Origin: Pseudomonas sp. B21-028
GTDB taxonomy: Bacteria; Pseudomonadota; Gammaproteobacteria; Pseudomonadales; Pseudomonadaceae
Reading direction: 5' to 3'
Assembly (NCBI RefSeq): GCF_024749045.1
Contig: NZ_CP087184.1
Location: 5,518,001 to 5,582,000, forward strand
Length of the DNA: 64,000 nucleotides
Shown here piece by piece: positions 9,392 through 20,155 of the stretch. The first letter of the stretch is position 1. Each line of letters starts with the position of its first letter. The notes beneath the pieces were generated by a model. The model did no database searches. It saw only the letters and a program-made list of their open reading frames with translations, and was not told where the DNA came from. Position numbers and translations under genes: made by a program.

Positions 9392-9594
9392 GCCAGACCC
9401 CAACCGTTGATTGCCCGACCTGCGGCGCCCCTGTCGAATGGAGCCCGGAGAGCAAGTTCCGGCCTTTCTGTTCCGATCGCTGCAAGCTCATCGACCTGGG
9501 CGCCTGGGCGTCGGAAGAACACAAGATCCCCGTCAGCCCCGATGCCGAGGACGAACTGTTCAGCGAAGATTTCAACCCCCGCTCACACCACTGA
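9388..9594 (+). CDS. yacG: DNA gyrase inhibitor YacG, zinc protein
   Basis: A 68-residue protein whose start ATGA overlaps the coaE stop. It carries one zinc site formed by CPTC near the N terminus and 'FCSDRCK' at mid-length. The following '[15 protein letters not shown]' is the YacG signature. In E. coli YacG binds GyrB and inhibits gyrase. The acidic C terminus ([11 protein letters not shown]) is also family-typical. Confidence 0.95.
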   Translation: MSQTPTVDCPTCGAPVEWSPESKFRPFCSDRCKLIDLGAWASEEHKIPVSPDAEDELFSEDFNPRSHH

Positions 9595-9599
9595 AAAAC

Positions 9600-9815
9600 C
9601 TAAGGCCGCATGAACCCGTAGTCCTGTTTTTCGTCGAGATTTTCCGCCAGGAAGCTCAACTCATCGGCCAGGTCCTCGGCGCTGCGCACTGTCTTGCTCT
9701 GTTGCACGATCGCACTGAGCAAGGCACGCAGGCTCAGGCCCGGATCGAAACCGATCTCCATGGCCGCATCGTGGCTACGCCTGATCTCTTGTCTCGCCCA
9801 CTCATAGACACCCAT
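9600..9815 (-). CDS. Conserved small protein, function unknown
   Basis: A 71-residue acidic, mostly helical protein (begins MGVYEWARQEIRRSHDAAM), convergent with yacG and only 5 bp from its stop. The start at 9815 has AGGAG seven bases upstream. A longer frame to 9845 lacks such a site. No catalytic motif or membrane segment is visible. Its position next to yacG resembles small conserved genes near PA4531 in P. aeruginosa, recalled rather than checked. Confidence 0.75.
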   Translation of the reverse strand: MGVYEWARQEIRRSHDAAMEIGFDPGLSLRALLSAIVQQSKTVRSAEDLADELSFLAENLDEKQDYGFMRP

Positions 9816-9878
9816 CGTTGTGCTCCTGGAAGTTTTCCAGAGCATGAACGGCGCCTGCCTGCACGACCTTGATATGCG

Positions 9879-10565
9879 TCAAGCCTTGTCGTCATCCTTC
9901 CAGGGTGCCGACAGATAGCGCGTACGGTTGAAGGTTTCCAGCCATTCGGGGCTGAATACCACCAGCGCACTGATCACCATGCCGTTGATGAACGCTTCCG
10001 GGAAAATGATCAACCAGAGGTAGCCGACGAAATCGCTCAGCCAATAAGGCATGGCGAACACCCCGTCGTACCACAACAGACCCAGCCCCAGCAGCAGGCA
10101 CAGCAATGCCGACAGGGCCGCGGCGAGGAACCCCGAACAGAAGATATACACGAACAGATTACGCGGCTGGGCGCGCTCCACCAGGACCGCGCAGCATTCG
10201 GTGACCAACACCGGCAGCAGAATCAACAGCACCCCGTTGACGCCCAGCGCCACCATGTCCTGGCGCCCCAGCAGCACCAGCGCAAGCTGGGCAATGAGGC
10301 CGCCAAGGATTGCCAGCGGCCAGTCCAGCAGCAGCGTCACGGCAGTCATGCCGATGAAGTGATAGGACACACCGGTGTCGAAATCCCGTCGCACCAGCCA
10401 CAACATGAACAGCGCCAGCACCGTGCCGAACAGCAGGTGCTGGCGACGGCTGTCGGTAAACAGCTCCACCCACGGCGCCCGCCACACCGCCCAGGCCAGC
10501 ACCGGGACATAGATCATCCAGCCTGCCAGAAGCGTCTGGGGTGAGAGCAGTTCGGCTCCGATCAT
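9879..10565 (-). CDS. CbiM-like energy-coupling factor transporter permease
   Basis: A 228-residue membrane protein with about six hydrophobic helices. Its features, including 'VSYHFIGMTAVTLL' and 'FPEAFINGMVISALVVF', match the CbiM/NikM substrate-specific permease family for Co2+ or Ni2+ uptake. It lacks the canonical N-terminal Met-His metal loop of true CbiM. No CbiN, CbiQ or CbiO gene is adjacent, so it either works with distant components or has another role. It is a lone gene; the next gene on this strand is 63 bp downstream. Confidence 0.75.
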   Translation of the reverse strand: MIGAELLSPQTLLAGWMIYVPVLAWAVWRAPWVELFTDSRRQHLLFGTVLALFMLWLVRRDFDTGVSYHFIGMTAVTLLLDWPLAILGGLIAQLALVLLGRQDMVALGVNGVLLILLPVLVTECCAVLVERAQPRNLFVYIFCSGFLAAALSALLCLLLGLGLLWYDGVFAMPYWLSDFVGYLWLIIFPEAFINGMVISALVVFSPEWLETFNRTRYLSAPWKDDDKA

Positions 10566-10870
10566 GGGAACTACACCTTTCGCTTGTCTTTTCCAGCAAC
10601 CGGCACAGCGCAGGCCCCGTCGGGCTGCGATCTTTTCCAGGCACTTGAATGCCCAGTGTCCGGGAAAAGATCGCAGGCTTCGCCAGCGCCTACAACCTCA
10701 GACTCTTTTGGGCGCGCTACGCACGCCAGCGGGGATAAATCCCCTCGCCACAAGAATTGTGCACAGCTTTATGTCTCTATTGACGCGCAGAGTCTACACC
10801 CCCACTCATCAGACTCATTCATCAACGCAACGCTTCCAGCTTGTCGCAATTGAACGCTAAGCTTGAGCTC
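10566..10870. repeat. Intergenic region with a third repeat type and a family-B half
   Basis: This 305-bp gap separates the CbiM-like permease from the DUF1780 gene. It holds an inverted pair CTGCGATCTTTTCC (10625-10638) and GGAAAAGATCGCAG (10663-10676), separated by 24 bp and flanked by further imperfect complementarity. It also holds a solitary right arm of the family-B repeat, about 10716-10762 (CCAGCGGGGATAAATCCCCT ...). No riboswitch or coding sequence was recognised. Confidence 0.7.
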
Positions 10871-11497
10871 ATGGATGATTCCGATTATTTACGCCTGCTG
10901 ACCATCGCGGCCGAGCAAGCCAACGCGTTTCTCTCCAATGCCCGCAAATGGGAGCGTGAGCGTTGGGTCTGCCAGCGACTGCTGCAAGGGCTGAACGTGC
11001 CCTACCGCGCCGACGAGTTCGCCCCCGCCGGGGAGCCACCGGACGTGTTGTTCCGTGACGCCAACTTCGAGGTGTTCTTCGTCCTCGACGAAGGCCGTCG
11101 GCTCAATGACGAATGGCGCGACGAACTGCAACGCCGTCGCAGCGCATTCTCACTGAGCCAACTGGTGCGCCGCGAAGCCAAGCCCAGGCGGATCCCGGCC
11201 AATGAATTCCTGCTGAGGCTGGCGCCGACCCTGCGCAAGAAAGCCCACAACTACACCGAACGCGGCATGGACCTGGGAGAGCTGGACATCATTGCCTTCG
11301 CCAGCCTGAAGCGTGAAGTACTGGACCTCAACAGCCATTTCCCGCCGCCCACCGAATACCTGCGTCAGGGTTGGCGCTCGCTGTCGCTGGTGGGACCAAC
11401 CTTCGCCCGGGTGCTGTTCGCCCACCCCGATGCGCCGGATTTCCTGCGGGGCAACCTGGGACGCAGCATCGTGTTCGATGTGGGGATCAGCCTGTGA
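10871..11497 (+). CDS. DUF1780 domain-containing protein
   Basis: A 208-residue cytoplasmic protein matching DUF1780, a family annotated as putative endonucleases. It opens with MDDSDYLRLLTIAAEQANAF and contains 'RKWERERWVCQRLLQGL' and 'PPDVLFRDANFEVFFVLDEG'. The acidic and conserved 'PDVLF..ANFEVFFVLDEGRR' stretch could be part of a PD-(D/E)XK-like site, but this is inference. The ATG at 10871 is preferred over an upstream TTG at 10841. Pseudomonas proteins of this type begin at or near MDDSDYL. It precedes the DUF3094 gene by about 100 bp. Confidence 0.85.
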   Translation: MDDSDYLRLLTIAAEQANAFLSNARKWERERWVCQRLLQGLNVPYRADEFAPAGEPPDVLFRDANFEVFFVLDEGRRLNDEWRDELQRRRSAFSLSQLVRREAKPRRIPANEFLLRLAPTLRKKAHNYTERGMDLGELDIIAFASLKREVLDLNSHFPPPTEYLRQGWRSLSLVGPTFARVLFAHPDAPDFLRGNLGRSIVFDVGISL

Positions 11498-11595
11498 ATC
11501 ATCACCGTGCCCACCGAACGGCTATGCTGTTCGCAGCCGCGGGCAATCCCCTGTAACGTACGCACACTTCGCAACGTCTACCTGACGAGGCCTTT

Positions 11596-11769
11596 ATGAC
11601 CAGCCGCCTGAACCCTGACGACCAGAAACATGTCGAAGAGTACCTGCAACTGTCCCAGCACCGAGTCGAGCGCCGGCCTTTCCGGCCGTGGATGCTCCTG
11701 GTGGTGGTACTGGCCGTGACGATCAGCCTGGGCCTGTTGAGCCGACTGATCAGTTACCTGACGCTATGA
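11596..11769 (+). CDS. DUF3094 family small membrane protein
   Basis: A 57-residue protein: MTSRLNPDDQKHVEEYLQLS at the N terminus, a short basic linker (RVERRPFRP) and one C-terminal transmembrane helix (WMLLVVVLAVTISLGLLSRL). This layout matches DUF3094. The ribosome binding site GAGG is well spaced. It lies between the DUF1780 gene and ndh, as is common in Pseudomonas. Function unknown. Confidence 0.85.
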   Translation: MTSRLNPDDQKHVEEYLQLSQHRVERRPFRPWMLLVVVLAVTISLGLLSRLISYLTL

Positions 11770-11850
11770 GCGGCCTGCTGTCGAGGGATACGACACCGGC
11801 GCTCGCGAGGGTAACGGCACCGATTTCCTTTAGCCTTGCGAGATATCCCC

Positions 11851-13149
11851 ATGACTCATCGTATTGTCATCGTTGGCGGCGGCGCCGGCGGCCTGGAGTT
11901 GGCTACTCGCCTGGGTAAGACCCTGGGCAAACGTGGCACGGCCAGCGTGATGCTGGTCGACGCGAACCTGACCCACATCTGGAAACCCTTGCTGCACGAA
12001 GTGGCGGCCGGCTCCCTGAACTCCTCCGAAGACGAACTCAACTACGTCGCCCAGGCGAAATGGAACCACTTCGAGTTCCAGCTCGGGCGCATGAGCGGCC
12101 TGGACCGCGAACGCAAGAGTATCCAGCTGGCTGCCACCTACGACGAAGCCGGCGTGGAACTGCTGCCGGCCCGCGTGCTGGGCTACGACACCTTGGTGAT
12201 TGCCGTCGGCAGCACCACCAACGACTTCGGCACCGAAGGCGCGGCGCAGCATTGCCTGTTCCTCGATACCCGCAAACAGGCCGAGCGCTTCCATCAGCAA
12301 CTGCTCAATCATTACCTGCGCGCCCACGCCGGCCAGACCGATGCCGTGGAGCGGATCAGCGTTGCCATCGTAGGCGCCGGTGCCACCGGCGTCGAACTGG
12401 CGGCCGAGCTGCATAACGCCGCCCATGAGCTGGCGGCCTATGGCCTGGACCGGATCAAGCCGGAAAACATGCACATCACCCTGATCGAAGCCGGCCCACG
12501 GGTGCTGCCGGCCTTGCCGGAGCGTATCGGCGGGCCTGTGCACAAGACCCTGGAAAAGCTCGGGGTCAATGTCATGACCAACGCCGCGGTCGGCCAGGTG
12601 ACGGCTGACAGCCTGATCACCGTCGATGGCAAGGTGATCGACGCCAGCCTGAAAGTCTGGGCTGCCGGGATTCGCGCACCGGAGTTTCTCAAGGACATCG
12701 ACGGGCTGGAGACCAACCGGATCAACCAGTTGCACGTACTGCCGACCCTGCAAACCACCCGCGACGAAAACATCTTCGCCTTCGGCGACTGCGCCGCCTG
12801 CCCGCAACCAGGCAGCGATCGCAACGTACCACCCCGCGCCCAGGCAGCGCACCAGCAGGCATCGCTGCTGGCCAAGTCTTTGAAGCTGCGGATCGAAGGC
12901 AAGGCGTTGCCGCATTACAAGTACACCGACTACGGCTCGCTGATCTCGCTGTCGAAGTTCTCGGCGGTGGGCAACCTGATGGGCAATCTCACCGGCAGCG
13001 TGATGCTCGAAGGCTGGCTGGCGCGGATGTTCTATGTGTCGCTGTACCGCATGCACCAGATGGCGTTGTACGGGATGTTCCGTACAGCCATGTTGATGCT
13101 GGGCAGCAAGATCGGTCGCGGGACCGAGCCGCGGCTGAAGCTGCATTGA
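11851..13149 (+). CDS. ndh: Type II NADH dehydrogenase (NDH-2)
   Basis: A 432-residue flavoprotein that oxidises NADH and reduces quinone at the inner membrane without pumping protons. The N-terminal FAD-binding GGGAGGLELA motif (residues 9-18) and the second Rossmann motif for NADH (VGAGATGVELAAEL, about 174-187) are present. So are the 'FGDCAACPQ' motif that contacts FAD and a C-terminal amphipathic/hydrophobic region for membrane attachment. The start at 11851 gives MTHRIVIVGGGAGG; a frame from 11836 adds only five residues. The gene stands alone and is followed by REP repeats. Confidence 0.95.
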   Translation: MTHRIVIVGGGAGGLELATRLGKTLGKRGTASVMLVDANLTHIWKPLLHEVAAGSLNSSEDELNYVAQAKWNHFEFQLGRMSGLDRERKSIQLAATYDEAGVELLPARVLGYDTLVIAVGSTTNDFGTEGAAQHCLFLDTRKQAERFHQQLLNHYLRAHAGQTDAVERISVAIVGAGATGVELAAELHNAAHELAAYGLDRIKPENMHITLIEAGPRVLPALPERIGGPVHKTLEKLGVNVMTNAAVGQVTADSLITVDGKVIDASLKVWAAGIRAPEFLKDIDGLETNRINQLHVLPTLQTTRDENIFAFGDCAACPQPGSDRNVPPRAQAAHQQASLLAKSLKLRIEGKALPHYKYTDYGSLISLSKFSAVGNLMGNLTGSVMLEGWLARMFYVSLYRMHQMALYGMFRTAMLMLGSKIGRGTEPRLKLH

Positions 13150-13169
13150 AAATGGCGGTTGCCTGACAC

Positions 13170-13500
13170 ACTGCTTTCGCGAGCAGGCTCGCTCCCACAG
13201 GTTCTGGTAGCGCATGCCCAATGTGGAAGCGGGCAAGTCCTAATGCAGTCAGTTAAGCCACAAACCTGTGGGAGCAAAGCTTGCTCGCGATTGCGGTAAG
13301 TCAGTCACAATGTTGACTGGCCCATCGCTATCGCGAGCAAGCTTTGCTCCCACAGGTGTTGCGCCGTTTGATCCTTAACTGACTAACATTAGGGCAAGCC
13401 CGGCTCCCACAGGGTCTGGTGGCGTACACAAATGCTGCATACACCCCGGCCCCCTGTGGGAGCGAGCCTGCTCGCGAAGACGGCGGTGCCGTCAGTGCTG
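13170..13500. repeat. Cluster of four family-A REP units between ndh and the chemoreceptor gene
   Basis: Four REP palindromes lie near 13176-13202, 13266-13296, 13326-13356 and 13450-13482, in alternating orientation. Two contain the variant core AGCAAAGCTTGCT/AGCAAGCTTTGCT instead of GAGCAGGCTC. This fills the 367-bp gap between the convergent genes ndh and the chemoreceptor. No coding sequence was seen. Confidence 0.85.
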
Positions 13501-13516
13501 ATCTACAGCCCCGCAC

Positions 13517-15368
<1,852 letters not shown>

Positions 15369-15370
15369 GT

Positions 15371-15403
15371 AATAAAAAGGCGACCTTTTCAAGTCGCCTT
15401 CTT
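15371..15403 (-). terminator. Internal terminator-like hairpin between tRNA-Lys and tRNA-Pro
   Basis: The minus strand reads AAGGCGACTT-GAAA-AGGTCGCC followed by TTTTTATT. It lies between tRNA-Lys and the second tRNA-Pro and could attenuate expression of the distal tRNA-Pro copy or act as a processing signal. Confidence 0.65.
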
Positions 15404-15462
15404 CGATCAGCGCTTTTGGCCTCTGATCTTAAGATTCGATTCCAGCGAACTGGTCTCAAAAA

Positions 15463-15538
15463 TGGTGGGTCGTGTGGGATTCGAACCTACGACCAATTGG
15501 TTAAAAGCCAACTGCTCTACCAACTGAGCTAACGACCC
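15463..15538 (-). tRNA. tRNA-Lys (TTT)
   Basis: A 76-nt tRNA with CCA encoded. The acceptor stem is GGGTCGT/ACGACCC and the anticodon loop CTTTTAA gives TTT. It is nearly identical to E. coli tRNA-Lys. Confidence 0.97.
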
Positions 15539-15543
15539 AAATA

Positions 15544-15620
15544 TGGTCGGGGTAAGGGGATTCGAACTCCTGACATCCTGCTCCCAAAGCAGGCGCGCTA
15601 CCGGACTGCGCTATACCCCG
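15544..15620 (-). tRNA. tRNA-Pro (TGG), copy 1
   Basis: A 77-nt tRNA with encoded CCA, anticodon TGG and the same sequence as the tRNA-Pro at 15292-15368. The exact duplication around tRNA-Lys suggests a local duplication event. Confidence 0.97.
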
Positions 15621-15627
15621 ATTGAAA

Positions 15628-15703
15628 TGGCTCCGTGACCAGGACTCGAACCTGGGACCCAATGATTAACAGTCATTTGCTCTACCGACTGAGCTATCAC
15701 GGA
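15628..15703 (-). tRNA. tRNA-Asn (GTT)
   Basis: A 76-nt tRNA with CCA encoded. The acceptor stem is TCCGTGA/TCACGGA and the anticodon loop CTGTTAA gives GTT. It is the first gene of the four-tRNA transcript. Confidence 0.97.
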
Positions 15704-15800
15704 ACTGATATTTCAAGTTGCAACCTTGAAGCCTGATTGAAGCCAGCTTCAACCTCTTCTACCCGTCTGCATCGCTGCGTTCGTGTGTCTGAGGCGCGCT

Positions 15801-15828
15801 ATTCTACAATCTTAAAAACCTCTGTCAA
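15801..15828 (-). promoter_or_regulatory. Sigma70 promoter of the tRNA cluster
   Basis: The minus strand carries TTGACA (15823-15828), 16 bp, then TAGAAT (15801-15806), followed by a GC-rich discriminator (AGCGCGCC). A strong -35 box plus a GC-rich discriminator is typical of stable RNA promoters under stringent control. The rest of the gap to clpB (15829-15957) shows no gene. Confidence 0.85.
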
Positions 15829-15960
15829 CCCCTTAAATTGCTTTCAAGACAATGATTTGCAACTTATTTTGGATTCCTTCTCAGGGAGAAGTAACCCTTG
15901 GGGGTGACTGACTGCGGGGCGCACTTTACAAGCCTTTTCCTTTGAGTTCAACGGCCTGAT

Positions 15961-15991
15961 GAAAAAAATGGCCTCGCAATGCGAGACCATT
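15961..15991 (-). terminator. Terminator of clpB
   Basis: The minus strand folds as ATGGTCTCGC-ATT-GCGAGGCCAT followed by seven T residues. It begins about 20 bp after the clpB stop codon. Confidence 0.85.
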
Positions 15992-16013
15992 CGGTCAACG
16001 ACGGTGCAGCCGG

Positions 16014-18578
16014 TCAGTTGAAGACGATTTCGTCGTTTTCCACCGTTCCGGTCACGGTTTCGCCCGGCATGAAGCGACCAGACAGGATCAGCTGCGCCAA
16101 TGGGTTTTCGATCCAGCGCTGGATCGCCCGTTTCAACGGCCGTGCCCCATAGACGGGGTCGTAACCCACGGCAATCAACTTATCCAGGGCTTCGTCGCTC
16201 AGTTGCAGCTTCAGCTCGCGCTCGGTGAGGCGGCTGCGCAGGCGACCTAGCTGGATGTCGGTGATACCGGCAATCTGATCGCGGGCCAGCGGTTCGAAGA
16301 TCACCACCTCGTCGACCCGGTTGATGAACTCCGGCCGGAAATGGGTAGAAATCGCATCCATCACCGCCGCCCGTTGCGCCTCGCGATCCCCTACCAGCTC
16401 CTGGATCTGCGCCGACCCCAGGTTGGAGGTCATCACGATCACGGTGTTGCGGAAATCCACCGTGCGCCCGTGGCTGTCGGTCAGACGACCGTCTTCCAGC
16501 ACTTGCAGCAGGATGTTGAACACATCCGGATGGGCTTTCTCGACCTCATCGAGCAGGATCACCGAGTACGGCTTGCGGCGCACGGCCTCGGTCAGGTAAC
16601 CGCCCTCTTCATAGCCGACATAACCCGGCGGTGCGCCGATCAGGCGGGCCACGGAATGTTTCTCCATGAACTCGGACATGTCGATGCGTACCATCGCCTC
16701 CTCGGTGTCGAAGAGAAACTCGGCCAGCGCCTTGCACAGCTCGGTTTTACCGACACCGGTCGGGCCGAGGAACATGAACGAGCCACTTGGCCGGTTCGGG
16801 TCCGACAACCCGGCACGGGACCGCCGCACGGCATTGGCGACCGCCACGACCGCTTCGTTCTGGCCGATCACACGCTGGTGCAGCAGGCTTTCCATCTTCA
16901 GCAATTTGTCGCGCTCGCCTTCGAGCATCTTCGACACCGGAATACCGGTCCACTTGGAGACCACTTCGGCGATTTCTTCCTCGGTGACCTTGCTGCGCAG
17001 CAACTGGTTTTCACTCTTGCCGTGCTGGTCGACCATCTGCAGGCTGCGTTCCAGATCCGGGATCACCCCGTATTGCAGCTCGGCCATGCGGTTGAGGTCG
17101 CCTTTGCGGCGAGCCGCTTCCAGCTCCTGGCGGGACTGTTCGATCTTTTGCTGGATCTGCGCCGAACCCTGGACTTCGGCTTTCTCCGAATTCCAGATCT
17201 CCTCGAGATCGGAATACTCGCGCTCGTGACGAACGATTTCTTCCTGCAATTTCTCCAGGCGCTTCTTCGCCGCTTCGTCGCTTTCTTTCTTCAGGGCCTG
17301 GGACTCGACCTTGAGCTGGATCAGGCGCCGCTCCAGGCGATCCAGCACTTCCGGCTTGGAGTCGATTTCCATGCGGATGCGGCTGGCGGCCTCGTCGATC
17401 AGGTCGATGGCCTTGTCCGGCAACTGACGGTCGGTGATATAGCGGTGGCTGAGCTTGGCCGCCGCGATGATCGCGCCATCGGTGATCGCCACTTTGTGGT
17501 GAACCTCGTACCGCTCCTTAAGGCCACGCAGGATGGCGATGGTGTCCTCTTCGCTCGGCTCGTCCACCAGTACTTTCTGGAAGCGACGCTCGAGGGCTGC
17601 GTCCTTCTCTATGTACTGGCGGTACTCGTTGAGGGTGGTCGCGCCGACGCAATGCAGCTCCCCACGGGCCAGCGCGGGCTTGAGCATGTTGCCAGCGTCC
17701 ATCGAGCCTTCGCCCTTGCCGGCGCCGACCATGGTGTGCAATTCGTCGATGAACAGAATGATCTGCCCTTCCTGCTTCGACAGCTCATTGAGCAGGGCCT
17801 TGAGCCGTTCTTCGAATTCGCCACGGTACTTGGCACCGGCGATCAGCGCCCCCATGTCCAGGGACAACAAGCGCTTGCCCTTGAGGCCGTCCGGCACTTC
17901 ACCGTTGATGATCCGTTGGGCCAGTCCTTCGGCGATGGCGGTCTTGCCCACGCCAGGCTCACCGATCAACACCGGGTTGTTCTTGGTGCGACGTTGCAGT
18001 ACCTGGATCGTCCGACGGATCTCGTCATCGCGGCCGATCACCGGGTCGAGCTTGCCTTCCTCGGCACGCTTGGTCAGGTCGACGGTGTATTTGTCCAGCG
18101 CCTGCCGGGATTCTTCGTGGTTGGCATCGTTGACGGCCTCGCCACCACGCAGGTTATTGATGGCATTCTCCAGGGCTTTCTTGCTCACGCCCTGGCCGAG
18201 CAGCAACTTGCCAAGCTTGCTGTTCTCGTCCATGGCCGCGAGCAGCACCAGTTCGCTGGAAATGAACTGGTCACCTTTCTGCTGGGCCAGGCGGTCAGCC
18301 TGGTTGAGCAGCCGCGCCAAATCCTGGGACATGTTCACGTCACCGGTCGGGTTCTGGATCTTGGGCAACTGGTCGAGTTCTTTCGCCAGCTCTTTTCGCA
18401 GGCTGTTGACGTCGAAGCCCACCTGCATCAGCAGAGGCTTGATGGAGCCGCCCTGCTGTTCGAGCATGGCCTGCATCAAATGCGCCGGTTCGATGCCGGG
18501 ATGGTCCAGGCCAACGGCCAGGGACTGGGCATCGGACAGCGCCAATTGCAATTTGCTGGTTAAACGGTCAATACGCAT
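16014..18578 (-). CDS. clpB: ATP-dependent disaggregase ClpB
   Basis: An 854-residue Hsp100 chaperone that, together with DnaK, pulls proteins out of aggregates. It has an N-terminal substrate domain (about 1-145), a first AAA+ module with Walker A GEPGVGKT, a coiled-coil middle domain (about 405-525) that docks DnaK, and a second AAA+ module with '[19 protein letters not shown]'. The pore motif '[13 protein letters not shown]' is present. Length is normal for the family. It has its own heat-shock-type promoter and terminator, so it is probably monocistronic although it lies on the same strand as pgeF. Confidence 0.98.
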   Translation of the reverse strand: MRIDRLTSKLQLALSDAQSLAVGLDHPGIEPAHLMQAMLEQQGGSIKPLLMQVGFDVNSLRKELAKELDQLPKIQNPTGDVNMSQDLARLLNQADRLAQQKGDQFISSELVLLAAMDENSKLGKLLLGQGVSKKALENAINNLRGGEAVNDANHEESRQALDKYTVDLTKRAEEGKLDPVIGRDDEIRRTIQVLQRRTKNNPVLIGEPGVGKTAIAEGLAQRIINGEVPDGLKGKRLLSLDMGALIAGAKYRGEFEERLKALLNELSKQEGQIILFIDELHTMVGAGKGEGSMDAGNMLKPALARGELHCVGATTLNEYRQYIEKDAALERRFQKVLVDEPSEEDTIAILRGLKERYEVHHKVAITDGAIIAAAKLSHRYITDRQLPDKAIDLIDEAASRIRMEIDSKPEVLDRLERRLIQLKVESQALKKESDEAAKKRLEKLQEEIVRHEREYSDLEEIWNSEKAEVQGSAQIQQKIEQSRQELEAARRKGDLNRMAELQYGVIPDLERSLQMVDQHGKSENQLLRSKVTEEEIAEVVSKWTGIPVSKMLEGERDKLLKMESLLHQRVIGQNEAVVAVANAVRRSRAGLSDPNRPSGSFMFLGPTGVGKTELCKALAEFLFDTEEAMVRIDMSEFMEKHSVARLIGAPPGYVGYEEGGYLTEAVRRKPYSVILLDEVEKAHPDVFNILLQVLEDGRLTDSHGRTVDFRNTVIVMTSNLGSAQIQELVGDREAQRAAVMDAISTHFRPEFINRVDEVVIFEPLARDQIAGITDIQLGRLRSRLTERELKLQLSDEALDKLIAVGYDPVYGARPLKRAIQRWIENPLAQLILSGRFMPGETVTGTVENDEIVFN

Positions 18579-18649
18579 AAGGCCACCTTCCTTTTGAGCA
18601 GGCCGGACCGAAAAACATCCTGAATGAAGAAACCTGCCAGATATCGATA

Positions 18650-18678
18650 TAGATGTGGTCGATTATGGAAGATTCAAG
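18650..18678 (-). promoter_or_regulatory. Heat-shock (sigma32) promoter of clpB
   Basis: The minus strand carries CTTGAA (18673-18678), a 14-bp spacer and CCACATCTA (18650-18658), close to the sigma32 consensus CTTGAAA-N11-15-CCCCATNTA. It lies about 70 bp upstream of clpB, the expected position for a heat-shock gene. Confidence 0.75.
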
Positions 18679-18770
18679 CAGGTTCTGTTGATACACATCA
18701 GTCAAATGAGGGCCTGGGGAAACGATCCGGCTCGCGGTAGAAATGTGCCAATCGGTTAAAGGTCAACTGA

Positions 18771-19417
18771 CACACCGCTTTCGCGAGCAAGCTCGCTCCC
18801 ACAGTGGATTTTCGGTGTATGGGGTATTTGTGCACGGCGCGGGACCGGTGGGAGCCGCGCTTGCTCGCGATAGCGGTGGCACATTCAACATGGGTGCGAG
18901 CTGACAGGACGCCATCGCGAGCAGGCTCGCTCCCACAGTGGGTCTGCGGTGTATGGAGTATTTGTGCACGGCGCGGGACTTGTGGGAGCCGAGCTTGCTC
19001 GCGATAGCGGTGGCGCATTCAACATGGGTGCAAGCCGACACGCCGCCATCGCGAGCAGGCTCGCTCCCACAGTGGGTCTGCGGTGTATGGAGTATTTGTG
19101 CACGGCGCGAGACGGTGGGAGCCGAGCTTGCTCGCGATAGCGGTGGCACATTCAACATGGGTGCGAACAGATACGCCGCCATCGCGAGCAGGCTCGCTCC
19201 CACAGTGGATTTTCGGTGTATGGAGTATTTGTGTTCGGCGCGGGACCGGTGGGAGCCGAGCTTGCTCGCGATAGCGGTGGCACATTCAACATGGGTGCAA
19301 GCCGACATGCCGCCATCGCGAGCAGGCTCGCTCCCACAGTGGGTCTGCGGTGTATGGAATATTTGTGCACGGCGCGGGACTTGTGGGAGCGAGCCTGCTC
19401 GCGATGGCGGCGGCACA
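18771..19417. repeat. Tandem array of five REPINs, period 133-134 bp
   Basis: The motif TCGCGAGCA(A/G)GCTCGCTCCC starts at 18781, 18915, 19049, 19182 and 19316. Each copy is followed by a conserved spacer (containing GGTGTATGGAGTATTTGTGC), an inverted REP (GTGGGAGC..GC.TGCTCGCGAT) and a second conserved linker (CACATTCAACATGGGTG). Unit spacing is 134, 134, 133 and 134 bp. The array fills the gap between pgeF and the clpB promoter and contains no credible gene. Confidence 0.93.
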
Positions 19418-19429
19418 TCCGGCAGTCTT

Positions 19430-20155
19430 CTACTGTTCGATCCAGACCAGGGAGGCGAAGCGACCGGTGCGCGGGCTGCGTCGGTAGGAAAAGAAGCGGG
19501 GATCGGTCACGGTGCATAGCCCGCCGCCGTAGACCGCTAAGACACCTCGTGCGGCCAGTCGCAGGCGCGCCAGCGCATAGATGTCGGCCATGAATTTGCC
19601 GGCGTTATGGCTCGGCACAAAGGCTTGTACCGCCTGGGGCAGGTGCGCGATGAACGCCTCGCGCACTTCCGGCCCGACTTCGAAGGCTTGCGGGCCGATG
19701 GCCGGGCCGAGCCAGGCGAGAATCTCATCCGCCGGCGTTGCGAGGCTGTCGAGGGTGGCTTCCAGTACGCCGTTCGCCAGCCCGCGCCAGCCGGCATGGG
19801 CAGCCGCGACACGAGTCCCGGCGCGGTTACAGAACAGTACCGGCAGGCAGTCCGCCGTCATCGCCGTACAGGCGATACCCGGCATGGCGGTCCAGCTGGC
19901 ATCGGCGGTCGCCACCCGGGTCGGGTCGGCCTCGACCACGGCAATCCCGTGGACCTGCTGCAGCCAGGCCGGACGCACGTCGAATCGATCGGTGAGACGG
20001 CGCCGATTTTCGGCGACGGCCCCCGGGTCATCATCGACATGGTCGCCCAGGTTGAGGCTGTCGAACGGCGCCACGCTGACGCCGCCCGCACGGGTAGTGA
20101 CACAGGCCTTGACCCGGGCCGGCGCGGGCCAGTCGGGTATCAGCCAGTCACTCAT
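19430..20155 (-). CDS. pgeF: Peptidoglycan editing factor PgeF (YfiH family)
   Basis: A 241-residue cytoplasmic enzyme of the YfiH/laccase-domain family. In E. coli it edits peptidoglycan precursors by removing L-serine misadded in place of L-alanine. The metal ligands H69 (QQVHG), C103 (ADCLP) and H120 (AAAHAGWRG) are all present. It overlaps the rluD stop by 4 bp (ATGA), a widely conserved rluD-pgeF coupling. It is followed by the REPIN array and then clpB. Confidence 0.93.
   Translation of the reverse strand: MSDWLIPDWPAPARVKACVTTRAGGVSVAPFDSLNLGDHVDDDPGAVAENRRRLTDRFDVRPAWLQQVHGIAVVEADPTRVATADASWTAMPGIACTAMTADCLPVLFCNRAGTRVAAAHAGWRGLANGVLEATLDSLATPADEILAWLGPAIGPQAFEVGPEVREAFIAHLPQAVQAFVPSHNAGKFMADIYALARLRLAARGVLAVYGGGLCTVTDPRFFSYRRSPRTGRFASLVWIEQ

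Noticed and set aside
10566..10870. Cobalamin riboswitch in front of the CbiM-like gene
   Set aside because: No B12-box-like sequence was recognised; the only structure comes from repeat elements.
15704..15800. A further tRNA or small RNA upstream of tRNA-Asn
   Set aside because: Only a leader between promoter and tRNA-Asn is seen; no cloverleaf could be drawn.
16341..18563. A 740-residue open frame antisense to clpB
   Set aside because: A typical antisense shadow of a long GC-rich gene; His/Gln/Leu-rich composition and no domain.
18771..19417. CRISPR array
   Set aside because: The spacing is regular, but the repeated unit is the whole 134 bp including the spacer, and the conserved parts are REP palindromes. 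No cas genes are present.
18698..19593. Many overlapping open frames across the REPIN array (for example 18763-19416)
   Set aside because: Their translations are repeats of REP-derived peptides such as ASRLAPT and GASLLA; they arise from the repeat, not from genes.
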